In this document: positions 27,926 through 39,829 of the stretch, piece after piece
Layout: each line of letters starts with the position of its first letter
Numbering within the stretch: position 1 is the stretch's first letter
NCBI GenBank assembly: GCA_963747315.1
Contig: CAVVEQ010000005.1
Coordinates: 62,001 to 126,000 of the forward strand
DNA: 64,000 bases
Source: CAVVEQ01 sp963747315
GTDB lineage: Bacteria; Chloroflexota; Anaerolineae; Anaerolineales; Anaerolineaceae
Direction: 5' to 3'
Translations under genes and position numbers: made by a program
Notes under the pieces: model-generated
Told to the model about the DNA's origin: nothing
Databases searched by the model: none
Seen by the model: the letters and a program-made list of their open reading frames with translations, nothing else

Positions 27926-30900
27926 TTACTCGCAAGCTGCATTCCGGCTGGTCACCAACGATCTCATTGGCTCTACCAGCACATCCTCGGCTGGGAACGG
28001 AAGCGGTGAGGTGCGGTAATTTTCCATCTCAACAAACACATTACCGGAAGCATCCACAACCCTGGCATCAAAAGCCAGGTTCTGACCGCATTCGCGCGGT
28101 GTTACCTCCGCATAGATGGGAACCCCATTCAACGGCTGAGGGTAGACAGAAATGGAACCAACTGAGGAGGGCAGTGCCAGGGTTCCTGTCGCTCCCGCTT
28201 CCCACAGCCCGGCGGTCTGAAAACATAGTTCAATCAACATCGGGGTAGCCAGCGGTGATTTTGTGCCCCCGCTTTCAGCAACGACCCGTTTATTGAATCT
28301 GCCCAGAACATCCTCCCGGGAGGATTGAGCTGCATCCAGAACTTGGAATGCAGGGCCATGGAAATACAATTTGTAGATCTCTTCGGATGTAACCGCTTTC
28401 TTCTTCCCCCATTTCGGGAGAGTCGCGGTGGTTTTCCGACCCGGGGCTTTCTGTGCCAGGTAAACCAACCCGCTGAAATGCAGGGTGTGGTCTGTGTGCC
28501 CATCCACCCGCCTGATATCCGATTCGAGAGTTACACGAACTACCAGGTCTTCGCCCTGAAGAACAGGCAGTGCGTGCCATTCGATGGTACGCGGCTTGTT
28601 ATCATAGAATTTGAATGGGCTGAGAAAACGGATATCCTCCAGCCGGGAAACTTCGAAGCCCTTCCTCCCACCTGCCAGGACCGAGGCGATATGCCTTGCG
28701 GCGGTGGAGAATCCCTGGATTCCGATCACACCCGGCAGCACCGGTACGCCTCCAATCGCGTGGTCGCGCAGGTAATCCAATTCATTTGGATCCAGGGATG
28801 CTTCCAAATGGATACCATCTCTTTTATCGCAACCGACCAGGTGGGAGAACATCTTGTGGATCGAGCCCTCCTGGCGTAAGGCCTGGTCAGCTTTAAGGAA
28901 TGTCGAATCCGCACTTCTCAGTCTCCGAGGATTCCATCTGCCCCAGGGAGCCGGCAATCACCACCTCCCCGCTTTCGCCACGAGCCAGTACTTGCAAAAC
29001 CATAGGCGCAGCCTTGCGAGGATCCATCATTTCTATCCCGAAATACTCCATCAACCTGGGGATGGAACCCCGGCTGGCCATTCCAACTTCTGCCCAGGCG
29101 CCCCAGTCAATCGAGACTGCCTGCATGCCAGGATATTCTTGGGGCAGCCAGGCTGCCATTTTCGAAAGGAAATCGTTCCCAGCGCTGTAGTCGGTCTGAC
29201 CGGCATTGCCAAAGCGGCCTGCCACGGAGGAGAAAAACACAACCTTATTAGGTAATCTTCCGGCGGCAGAAAGCGCCTGGAACAGGTTCAGGAATCCGCC
29301 TGCTTTGACTGCCACAGTCTGATGAAATTCGTCCAGCGACTTCGTCTCGATTTTGCGGCTCTTTTCCACACCGGCCGCATGGATAAGGACATCCACCCGG
29401 GTTTCAGACTCAGCTATCTTTTTAATGGCTTCTTCTACCGCGAGAGGTTCGCTCACGTCGCATTGCAGGTATTCCGCCCTGCCTCCGCTTGCATCGACCG
29501 TGTCGATCAGGTCGTAAACAGCCTGGATCTTATCCAACTCTGCGATCTTTTGTTCAAGCATCACCGGCGTAACCTTAGTACCATCTACCGCGAGTGAAGC
29601 CTGCAGGCTGGTTTTGAATGCCGCCCGATCTTGTTTTAAGTTACTTAATTCAGGGCTGTCTTTTGATATCAGCGCGGTCCGACCCAATAGATAGAATCTA
29701 CCGCGTGTTTTTTGTGCGAGGTCATCCACAACGGCCGTGGTGATTCCACCTGACCCGCCGCTGATGACAAACACGTTTTCCTCAAGGGATGCAGCAGATG
29801 AAACCAGGCTTTCCTCAGCAGGCTGCAGGGTGATCCCGAAACGAAGCTCTCCGTCATAACCGATCTCGCCGTTCTCGGGATCATGAAGTGTTTCGGCCAG
29901 AAGCGCCCGGGTAACAGCTGCAGGTGTCGATTTGATCCCGAAATCGATGGTCTTGATCATGGATCCAGGTCGCTCGCGGCGTAAGGCTTTGAGGAAACCA
30001 GAGATACCGCCTCCCAGGGGATTGGCTGCGCGGCTGATGCCCTGCAAACCACCCATTCGGGTGGCTCCCAGCAGGAAAGCTCCTTCCGGTAGGGCGCGGG
30101 CGATATGGTAAAGCGCGTCAAGCCTTTCCCGGAGGTAATCCCCCCAATTCTCTGCAGGAGCGTTGCTCCAATCTGGATTGGCATCCAGCCCGGCAAGGAA
30201 ATATACTCCCTGGATGGGAGCCTCCTTCATCCAATTCTCGATATCATCCTTTCCTCTGACGATGTCGGTGGTCAATACCGAGGCCTTTTTCAATTCAAGC
30301 TCTTTAGTAAAAACCGCTGCTGTCTTGCCTGAATCCACAACAACCGCCACCCGGCTGCCTTCCAGGGATAATCCGGTAGGCAGGCAAAGATCCAGGCGGG
30401 GAAGCAGCAAGGCGAGAGGCACGCGGGGAAGAATCGCCGGTCCTGATTCGTTTGTGCTTGAGGGAGGTGCCTTCTTGCCCGGTTTCAGGTTTTTTATCTT
30501 CTGCAACAGAGGCAGACTCAGCGGCGCGTTGCTGGCTGGTAAGCGAGCTCTCAATAAAACCGATGACCTTTGCCAGCGTGTTGTAATCGGCGAGGACCAG
30601 GTCCTCCCGACGAGGAATGCCATAGTGCGTGCGTACTGCGGCGAAGAGCTCAGCCTGTTTGACCGTATCTATCCCAAGGTCAGCTTCCAGGTCTAGATCC
30701 AGATCAAGCATTTCAACAGGATAACCTGTTTTTTCGCTCACCACGGAGAGGACATGGGATTTGATTTCTTCGGAATTTGATGATAGGGGGACTGCTTGAG
30801 GCTCCGGTTCCTTTATTTCTGATTCCGCAACCGAGTTTATTTCCACTTTTGCGGGAGCTTCCTCAGGTTTTACCGGAGATGCCTGGCTGATGTTTTCCTG

Positions 30901-33900
30901 CATGAAACCAACTACTTTTCGCAGGGTGTTGTAATCGGCCAGGATCAGATCCTCACGACGCGGAATGCCATAATGCGTGCGGGCAGCTGCGAAGAGCTCG
31001 GCCTGTTTGACTGTGTCAATACCAAGGTCTGCTTCCAGGTCCAGATCGAGATCCAGCATTTCCACGGGATACCCGGTTTTTTCACTCACCAGAGCGAGCA
31101 GGTGGTTCTTAACTGCCTCATCATCCTGATCAATAGAGACGGGTGCAGCTACCGGGATTATCGTTGGTTGAACAGGCTGTTCAACTTCGGCAACGACCTT
31201 ATTTTCATCCTTCTTGCCTGCGCCAATTTCCACCTGCGCAGCTTCAACGTGACGACTGGTTGGTGAGAACAGCCAGGCTGATCTGATCTTCGGTCCCTGC
31301 CCGTAAGCCCAAGTGGATGCAGCGGGAGTCTTTTCTGGTACCGTGAGCGATTTAACCCGCAAGGTACGTTTGACAACTTCTTTTTCCGGCTGCAAATAAC
31401 CTGTGACGTTGCCCAACCAGGAATTGTATTTTTCCTGTTCGACTCTTTCTTCCTGACCGGGAATCTTATGCACCAGCGTCATGGCAATCTGAGATCCGAA
31501 ACCGGCTCCAAGGCGCAGGGCATATTCAGGTTCATATTGCCCGCCTCGTGAAAGATTCAAATCACCCAGCTCGGGATCAGGCTCAAAACCTTCACCGATA
31601 TGAGCAATCGGTGGTACTTTTCCGGTTTCCAGTGCCTTCGCTGCCACCACGTCCTCCACGCCCACACCCATGGTGTGACCGGTGAAGCCCTTGGTATTGG
31701 CGATAACGATCTGATTTGCCAGGTCGCCAAAGCAGGCACGCAAAGCGCGAATCTCCGCGCTGGCGCTCCCGCCGCGTGCAGGTGTGTAGGTCTCGTGCGA
31801 AACAAAAACAGTGTGCGGGGCGATCTCCTCACGGCGAATCCCAAAGCGGGTCTCAGCTGTCTGCAGCAGACGCTCCATCACCTCACTAACATGGGTCACA
31901 TCCAGGCGGGTGCCGTGGAATGCGGAATTGGAGATATTCGAGGAAAGCACCTCGCCGATCCCGCGCATCCCGCGCTCGCGTAAAGCGTCCTCGCTTTCCA
32001 CAACAAGAGCTGCCGCGCCCATACCCATGATCATGCCATTCCGGCGGCGGTCGAAGGGCAGGGCTGCCATTCGCAGGTCACCTTCCGTTGTGGCTGCGCC
32101 GCTGGCAAACATTGAACTTCCGATCCAGGAGATCAGGGTCGAGTTGGTCACATCATCCCCCGCAATAATGATCACCCGGCGGCAGCGGCCAGCCCGGATC
32201 CAATCCTCAGCGATCGAAACCGCGTGGGTGGTGCTGGCGCAGGCGGCGTTGACGTGCGTGTTGGGACCCCGCGCACCGATGAATTCGGCGAATTGCGAAT
32301 GACCCATTGAAAGCACGCGGAAGACAAAGCGCCGGTCGAAGGAATAATCCAATGTCTTTTTCTTTTGTTCAAGTTCAAATTTCCGCCGGTCAAGCTCATC
32401 ACGGAGCTGAGTTTGACCATCCGGGCAAAGCGAACCGAGGAGATTAATCGTTTCCTGGATCTCTTCGATTTGTTTCTCAAAGATCCTGTTCTCGTAGAAC
32501 CGGTCGGCTTCATCAGCCATTCGGTCCAGCCCGGGAAAGGCAGAACAAAATATCACCCCGGTTTCATCCTGGAGAGCCAATGGCAATTTCATGCTTTTTG
32601 GCAGTAGGGAACCGGTGGTCGTCTTCTTATATTCCATAACCAAGGGTATGCCTGCATCCCGCAGGGCTTCGATCCCTGCAGCGATTGCGAGCTGGGTGGA
32701 TACATCCAGAGTTTCAACGCGTTCCAATGGAACCCCAAAATCCTCCTGCAGATCGAACTCCCCACCCTGCCCGGCAAGTTTGAGCACCTGGTCCAAGTCG
32801 GTGATCTCTTCCATCACTGCCCCTGCATCGCTTTTCACCAGGCGGGTGACGTGTTTTTCGAGCATCGATTGACGAATATCGTCCGAAAGGGACTCGATGC
32901 GCATTTCCCCATTCAGGATACTCTGGATATTATTGTCATCGAAAACCTGCTTATTTTTTCCCGGCAGGCCCAGACCGGCGCCGCTGATAACAACCGAGCC
33001 AGTGATCGTGCCCGGTAACGCTTCCGATCCGTTCACCGAACTGGCTGAAAGAACCGCTTGAACAGGCGGCATCGCTAGTAATGAATGTTGTGCTTTCGGG
33101 ATTCCGGCGGCATACATACCACAAAGAGCTTCATTGAAACTGGATTTACCGCCCTTGCGGGGGTGGTTAGTTGGAATGATGGTGACCCCATCCAGATCTT
33201 TGAGATTATCAGCCGCAAGTGAGCTCAGCACACGCTTGGGACCGCACTCGATATAGATCCGAGCCCCATTCTCATACAGGGTCTGCATCCCTTTGACGAA
33301 CTGTACAGGGGAAGCCACCTGGGTTGCCAGAAGTTCCGGTATACCCTCTGCGTTCTGGGGATAAAACTCACCAGTCACATTGGCAACTATCGGAAGGTTG
33401 GGAGATTGAACATTCATTCCGGCAACCACCTCGCGTAGGGGTCCGCTCGCAGGAGCAACGATCTTCGTGTGAAATGCGTGCGAGACCGGAATCTTGACCG
33501 CCTGAAGTCCTTCTGCCTGGAATTTTGCGATGGCTTCATCAATACCTTTTGTAGATCCCCCCAGGACGCATTGCACCGGGCTGTTGATATTGGCAAGGAC
33601 CACGTAGTCCTCGATGGAGCTGATCACTTCTGTCACTTTTTCCAGCGGGGCAGAGACTGCTGCCATGCAGCCTTTGTCTTCCATTTCCACCTTGCTCATC
33701 TCCCTGCCGCGAGCACTGACGACTCTGAGAGCTTCATCAAAAGTGAGCACACCCGCGGCAACAAGGGCAGCATATTCCCCCAAACTGTGACCTATCACCA
33801 TATCGGGTACAACACCATATTTCTGGAGAACGCGCATCACCGCCACATTCGCAGTGAGCATCGCGGGTTGAGTAATCTGAGTGTTCTTCAATTCCTTTTC

Positions 33901-36253
33901 AGCTTGCTGTAATTCCTCTTCGCTTCCATCCGTATATATAAAACTGGTCAGTGGTTTCCCCAGAATGGGCGTCATGATTCGATCAGCTTCATCGAATGTG
34001 TCTTTAACTACCGGCTCGGAATCTCGCATATCCAGGAACATGTTCACGTACTGAGATCCCTGCCCGGGGAAGAGGAAAGCCACTTTTCCCGGCACTCCGC
34101 TGCCGCGGTAGATGCCATGCGCCTGCAGCGCTTTCCAGGTTCCGGGACTTTCTGAATTTAATCCCGCCAGCGTTTTTTCAAGACGTTTAACCAGCTCGGA
34201 TTGATCTGCATAATCGATGGCAACACGCTCTTTCTGTCGTAATTCTTCTGATGAGGGACAGCGCGAGTCCACATGAGTTCCAGTAGAAACCAACTGGAAT
34301 GTGTTCTCCACAGATTGAATCAAACCCGTCAACGGAATCCGCGGAGGTAAAGAATAATCCCTGGTATGGATGCAACTCGGAATTTCCTGAATTGCTCATC
34401 ACCACAGCAGCCTGAGCAGTCGATTCTATAAGCGCAGGAGAAGTACTTTGAGATTCTGAAGCCAATGATCCAGAATTGAGTCCTTCACAGATGAAGGCTA
34501 TCACCTTGGCCAGGGTGTTGTAATCCGATAATCGCAGATCCTCGCGGCGGGGGATATTGTAGTGGGTTCGGATCGATGCCAGAAGTTCCGCCTGTTTGAC
34601 CGTATCGATCCCAAGGTCTGCTTCGAGATCCAAGTCTGTATCCAGCATTTCCACAGGGTAACCGGTTTTTTCGCTTACAGTGGCGAGCACGTACTGGCGA
34701 ACAGCCTCCTGATCGGCATTTTGAATTACTGGTGCAGCCACGGATTCAGAAACCGGTGCAGTTAGTTCCGCCATTGAAACTGAAGAGGTTTTCAATTCCA
34801 AGGGTACTGCCACAGAAACAGGCTTGCTCCCGCCTACACCGGGGAAGTATTCCTCCAGCACAACGTGAAAATTGGTGCCACCAAAACCGAAGGATGAGAC
34901 TCCTGCAAAGCGAAAATTCCCTTCCGAAACCTGCCACTCGCGGGTTTGAGTGTTTACCGTGAAAGGTAGATTGCTGAAATCGATGTTCGGATTCGGGCGC
35001 TCAAAATTGGCTGAGGGGGGCAGGATGCGGTTATGCAATGCAAGAATTGTTTTCAATAATCCCACCGCACCGGCTGCGCTTTTCAGGTGACCGATATTCG
35101 ATTTAACAGATCCAAGCGCAACACTGCCTGGTTTCATCCCCAGCGAACCGAAAACCATATTCAAACTGGAGACCTCGGCAACATCCCCCACCTTGGTGGA
35201 TGTGCCATGCCCCTCGATCAAACCAACAGATGTGGGGTTAATCCCTGCATCTTGCCAGGCTCGCTCAATGGCGCGCTGCTGTCCGAGCGGATTGGGAGCG
35301 GTGATCCCCTTCCCCTTACCGTCCGAACTGCCACCAATCCCGCGGATTACCGCGTAGATCCTATCGCCATCCCTTTCAGCATCTTCTAAACGTTTTAACA
35401 GAAAGGTAACAGCTCCTTCACCCATCACAAAACCATTCGCGCCGTCTGCGTAAGGGCGGGAACCATCGGGGCTGAGTGCGCCGATCTTACAGAATTTTAT
35501 GTAGGATTCCGGGCTCATACTGCGATCGATCCCACCAGTCACTGCTGCATCGAATTTCCCGCTCAGCAAACCTTCGGATGCCGCTTGAATGGCGGCCAGG
35601 GAGGAAGCACAAGCTGCGTCGGTGATGAAGTTTGGTCCGGCAAGATTGAAGACATTCGCCACACGTCCGGATATTATGTTTGCAAGCTCGCCAGGCATGG
35701 TATCTTCGGTTATCGGCAGGATCCGGGATTGAATTTCAGTGGTCATTTCCTGGAAGATGGCGGTTTTCTTTTCGGGGGAAAGATCTTTGAAACCGGGGGT
35801 GGTTCCAAGAATATCCAGGAATTCGGGAAGAAGAATGCGGAAATTGGATCGATAATGAGAATCACCAGAGTTGGAGTTACCAAAGATAACTGCAACCCGC
35901 TCGGAATCGAGCTTTCGGCTGGGGTACCCGTAATCACTGAGTGCCTGGTGGGTGGTGGCGATTGCCCATTGCTGAACAGTATCCATGGTAGCCAGCACCC
36001 GCGGAGGAATAGCAATTCCGAGCTTAAAAGGATCAAATTTATAATCGCGGACAAAAGCCCCGATTTTGGTATATGTCTTATCAGGAGCAAATGGGTCAGG
36101 ATCGTAAAACAGTTCCTTTTTCCAGAGGTCTGCCGGGATATCCGTGATCGAATACTTTGCGGATTGGATGTTCTTCCAGAACTCCTCCACATTCAGTGCA
36201 TCGGGTAGAATCGCGCCAAGACCAACCACTGCAATCATTTTTTCATTTTTCAT
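27926..36253 (-). CDS. Giant PUFA-synthase-like KS-ACP-AT-KS-ACP-ACP-KR-DH protein, three frameshifts
   Basis: One locus of about 2774 codons once three +1 steps (near 34350, 30475 and 28910) are closed. KS1 (residues 1-470) has Cys215 in DAACASSLA, His349 in EGHGTST and His389 in IGHLKSAAG. ACP1 is near 510-590. The acyltransferase (about 725-1030) has Ser in GHSLGEYAAL and VSHAFHTK. KS2 (about 1085-1600) has Cys in AACASTTHA, His in VSHETYTP and His in TGHTMG. ACP2 and ACP3 are centred near 1747 and 1863. The ketoreductase has a structural half and a catalytic half (VISGGSGGITTAVV, then SSVAGRFGNAGQTDYSAGND). The dehydratase double hotdog has DHAIGGVPVLPG and FHGPAFQVLD. All three carriers read LGIDTVKQAEL, with Thr for the usual Ser. 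It resembles PfaA/PfaC fused. A GGAGG site precedes the ATG. Confidence 0.85.
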
Positions 36254-36518
36254 AACCGTACCTCCAAATGTAATTTCACCTTTAATAATCTTTGAACCAG
36301 CCTGATATTAGCGGCTGATGAATATAACAATATTGATTCCTGGTTTTTCACCAGGCGCGTGGAAATTTCCGTACCTGAGAAATAAACAGACCAAAGAACC
36401 GGTTATCCGTGTTCATGTGAGAGATAACACGCACTTTGCTCGCAGGTTACGCTGAAATTCGGGAAAGGTGATTTGATTTTTTAAAAAGAATATTTCTGGG
36501 TTAGCCGCAGGTCAACGA
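36254..36518. other. Gap upstream of the giant synthase
   Basis: This 265-base non-coding stretch must carry the promoter of the giant synthase, and the leader includes TTGGAGGTACGGTT before its ATG. It is AT-rich (TTTTTTAAAAAGAATATTT near 36476-36494). I see no convincing -10/-35 pair, riboswitch or terminator hairpin for the upstream DUF362 gene, so read-through from that gene is possible. Confidence 0.4.
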
Positions 36519-38184
36519 TCAAGGAAAAAAGGTTGCCAGGATGCTTCGGTTTTCAGCGCGGCACAGGCTGCGGATTTCATCACGGGTTAATTGGGGAAAA
36601 GGCTCAGCGATGAAATCCATGTCCATTTCCTCGGGTTTAAATCCTCGTGTCTCGAAAAGCCTGTCCTCCGGCTGCCAGGGGATATCGATTCGCTCACCTA
36701 GCGTGCAGCAGTTTTTTTCTTGTTTCACAGAGCTTCAGCGTATCCAGGAGTGCGGGAACCAGATTCCGGTTTCGCGGGCTGAGGACCGAGCACCAGGTTC
36801 CGCTGAGCTGATGAACTACCATATGGGCTGAATTGGGGAAGGGCATGCAACCCTCGATCCACTTATCCACCACAGATTTTAATGGGCTGGCGCAGCTGCC
36901 AACTGCCATTTTCTTTCCAGGGATGGAACCAATGTCAAAAACCCGAAACGGTTTTCCCTGCCGGTCGAACCAAAAGGATTCACCCTTGATCTTCAAACCC
37001 GGACCAAGGATCACAACCAGGGAGAAATCCCTTCGTTGACCCTCATGATGGAGCATATCAAATGCATAGCGGATGGAAGCCAGGCATCCCCCGCGGCACA
37101 CCATTTCCATCCTTAAAACATCCCTTGGATCCATCAGGGCACTAGGTCCGGTGGGTGTCACGCCAGCGCGGTGATCCCCGACCAACACGCGTACATTCGG
37201 GTAATGCTCCTCCATCCAATCCCCCAGGAGTGACGGATCGGCCTCCTTGAATGGTGTTGCCCTTTGCTCACCTATGATCTCCACTCCGGGGTCGTTGAAT
37301 CCCTCGTGATCTGCGATGCGTAACAACGACACGGAAGCAGGATCGATCCCCATCATGCGTGTGGCAACGCGATCGGTTTCCACACTATTGTTACCGCTGA
37401 TGATCATCCGGGAAGAGACCGGGTTCACCGGCGCAGGCGCGTTACCCTCGCCTCCGACGATACCGTCGATGATCACCAGGTCAGCCTGGAATAACCGCAT
37501 CATATCCACCAGTTTTTGATCAAGGGCGTGGTTGTGATTGCGCAGGCGCAAAAAATACGGGATGGTTCCCATCGCATTCTTGAAACCAAGCGTCACCCGG
37601 GAATACAGGTTGGTTTTCATTTTGGGCAATGAAATATAAAACTCCTCCCCCTTCACCACGGGTGTAAAAGTTCGCGGGATGATCATTTCCCGCATTACAT
37701 TCGCATGCGGTAGCAGGTAGCGTTCCATTGGCTGCTCTTCAAGCGCGATGAGCTCCACCCCCCGCACCTTCGCGAGGCGATCCAAACCGACAATACGGAA
37801 TGCCGCGCGGGTGGGCATGCCTTTCCCGGCTGATTCCACGACTTGGATTTCGCGAGTAAACTGTTGGATGAATAAGATCACCGCATCGAGCACGCGTGGG
37901 TCGGTGGATTCGGGGTAATCCCTCTCCCGCATCCCCAGCTCGTGAAAAACAGTTACGAGATTGGGTTTTATCAATACTTTACGATCTTGCAACCGCCGGG
38001 AAAAATGGATCTCGCGATCCAGCGTATCCAGGTTCCGGAAAACTGTGGCACGGATCGCCTGGACATCCTCGCGGGACTCGTATTCGCGGCTGCCGAAATT
38101 CCCTGGCAGGGTTACATAATCCCGGAGGTAATCCATCTCCGGTGCGTGCGTGATAACCACCGTGCTTTTGGCATTCCTTTGCAT
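36519..38184 (-). CDS. DUF362 domain-containing protein, frameshifted near the end
   Basis: About 554 residues. The DUF362 core is visible in VLIKPNLVTVFHELG, FIQQFTREIQVVESAGKG, YISLPKMKTNLYSRVTLGFKNAMG and ADLVIIDGIVGGEGNAPAP. DUF362 proteins often bind iron-sulfur clusters or act in electron-transfer contexts, but no ferredoxin motif is seen here and the role is unknown. The frame ends early at 36694 unless one A of an A7 run near 36712 is removed. That joins LKLCETRKN to CCTLGERIDIPWQPEDR and adds about 60 residues. The gene lies directly upstream of the giant synthase on the same strand, so a link to lipid synthesis is possible but unproven. Confidence 0.7.
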
Positions 38185-38290
38185 GGTGGCTTAATCATAC
38201 ATTACCTGTTTAATTCCGGGTGATTCGCATGAATCCTTTTTCAGGTTGGATCATCTACTTATTGGCATTATTTCGTTCGAACTTCGAGGT

Positions 38291-38854
38291 ATGAAAATGG
38301 AAAACCTGATATCTCCCCCTGCAAAGATCCCGTTCATTTTTCGCCTCCCGCTTTGGGTGTCACGGAAGATCACCGGAAAGGATCTCTTGCCCGCGAGGTT
38401 ATTAACCTGGTACCCGAGAGCAGCGGTGGGTTCCGGTGTCCTGGAAATGATGGCGGCCCATCCTGAGGGCAGGATGGATGAGCGCATCCTCAAACTTGTC
38501 CGCATCCAGGCTTCACTGGCAGCCTCGTGCGCATTCTGCATGGATATGAACAGCTTCCAGGCTGATCAGGTTGGGATCACCCCGGAGGAACTCCTGGCAC
38601 TCCAGAGCAAAGATGGGGTGAATACAACAGCCTCCTTTTCCCGCCGGGAGCGAATTGCCATTGAATACGCCAGGTTGATCTCGAGTACACCCTTGAATTT
38701 TCCATCGGACTTTGCCCTGGAATTGAAAGAATGCTTCAGCGAGCGGGAAATCGTGTTGCTGGCCAGTACGGCAGCACAGGTTAATTACTGGGCGCGCCTT
38801 ATTCAAGCACTGGGCATTCCACCCGCAGGATTTTCCACCGAATGTAAGTTATAA
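38291..38854 (+). CDS. Carboxymuconolactone decarboxylase/AhpD-like protein
   Basis: Intact 187-residue protein of the CMD/AhpD alkylhydroperoxidase-like superfamily. The redox pair CAFC with following MDMN lies near residue 86, and the helical framework includes RILKLVRIQASLAAS and REIVLLASTAAQVNYWARLIQALG. AhpD relatives use the CxxC pair for peroxide or disulfide chemistry. It is divergent to the DUF362 gene and followed by a good terminator, so it is probably expressed alone. Substrate unknown. Confidence 0.82.
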   Translation: MKMENLISPPAKIPFIFRLPLWVSRKITGKDLLPARLLTWYPRAAVGSGVLEMMAAHPEGRMDERILKLVRIQASLAASCAFCMDMNSFQADQVGITPEELLALQSKDGVNTTASFSRRERIAIEYARLISSTPLNFPSDFALELKECFSEREIVLLASTAAQVNYWARLIQALGIPPAGFSTECKL

Positions 38855-38888
38855 CTATTTGGGTTTATCTTTATTAATTGCTCATTTC

Positions 38889-38921
38889 ATCCGATCAAAT
38901 TGAAAGATCGGATGGTTTTTG
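38889..38921 (+). terminator. Intrinsic terminator after the CMD/AhpD-like gene
   Basis: ATCCGATC at 38889-38896 pairs with GATCGGAT at 38906-38913 around a nine-base loop, followed by GGTTTTTGTT. It lies 35 bases after the stop codon. Confidence 0.78.
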
Positions 38922-39367
38922 TTCATCATCATTTTCATTAAGCAAATCTCCTTTCCAATAATTCGGGAGATGCATTTCAGGTGGATTTATTCCGTAATTA
39001 TTCTTTTGTGCTTACCGCTAGTTTATTGTTACTTTAAATTCAAAACCGTTTTAGGTAATTTCTAAGTAACAACATATGTGCAGTATTCATTACTTCATAA
39101 ATCATGCGATTCACCCTAACCGCACCGGCCAGATTGTTTTTCATTTTCGTTCTAATCTTCGGTTTTATCTGGGTAACCCTAAAGCCTGCCGGAACCGGTG
39201 GGCTTCGACTTCAGTAATCAAGCGAATATCAACATCGTACACAAAAAGTATCGCGTCATACCCCTGACCCCCAATTAAATCAACAAATCACTAGTCTGAT
39301 TTTTACCCCCTGTAATTTAATCTATTTCAACTTTTTTCTTCATATTCTCAGTTTATCTGAGGGAACC
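38922..39367. other. AT-rich non-coding stretch
   Basis: About 445 bases with no convincing gene. A 63-codon frame at 39076-39267 has no recognisable protein features and no ribosome site. The final 50 bases before 39368 (TTCATATTCTCAG, then GAGGGAACC) resemble the leader of the intact oxidoreductase at 42458, so the duplication described below includes upstream sequence. Base composition is clearly more AT-rich than the operons on either side. Confidence 0.5.
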
Positions 39368-39586
39368 ATGTCGGAATATAATATCTTCGTGGTTGGCGGC
39401 GGGTTGGGTGGGATTTCTGCAGGTGCATTGTTCGCCCGCCCGGATCGCCGTGTGCAGGTATTGCATCAGAGCTGGCAAGTTGGTAAATGTTGCTCCAACT
39501 TCGAAAAAGATTGTTTCGATTTAGATGTAGATGCATCGATCGTCGAGATCATCAAACCCGTTGATAATCCAATCGAATTAGTCTAG
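39368..39586 (+). pseudogene. Truncated paralogue of the CrtI-like oxidoreductase
   Basis: Seventy-two codons that match the first 70 residues of the intact protein at 42458 almost position by position: YNIFVVGGGLGGISAGALFA against YDVIVIGGGLGGISSGALLA, then CCSNFEKDCFDLDVDASIVEIIKP against CCSTFEKEGFHFDVGASIVEIIQP. Several FAD-site residues are lost here (VLE became VLH, VGG became VGK) and the frame stops at ELV. The next 240 bases up to 39829 carry no recognisable continuation. This is a decayed copy, not a sequencing artefact, since substitutions are spread throughout. Confidence 0.82.
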
Positions 39587-39829
39587 TATGGTGGAATGCC
39601 AGTCTTGGAATTTCCAGCATAACTGTATATTCGACAGCATAATTTCACTTACAATCAAAATTATTGGATTCTAAATCTTATTTCGCAGCTGATCTTTCTG
39701 ATAAGCAATACATCCAAGGAGATTTGACCAGTGGTGGTCACGTGGTAGACAAGGATTTTTCCTTCCGATGCCAATGTTCAAAGTGATATTATATATAATC
39801 GATAAATTAACCAAACCTCAACTTGAAAG

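Noticed and set aside
39076..39267. A 63-codon open frame in the AT-rich gap
   Set aside because: No ribosome site, no recognisable protein pattern, and base usage like the surrounding non-coding DNA.
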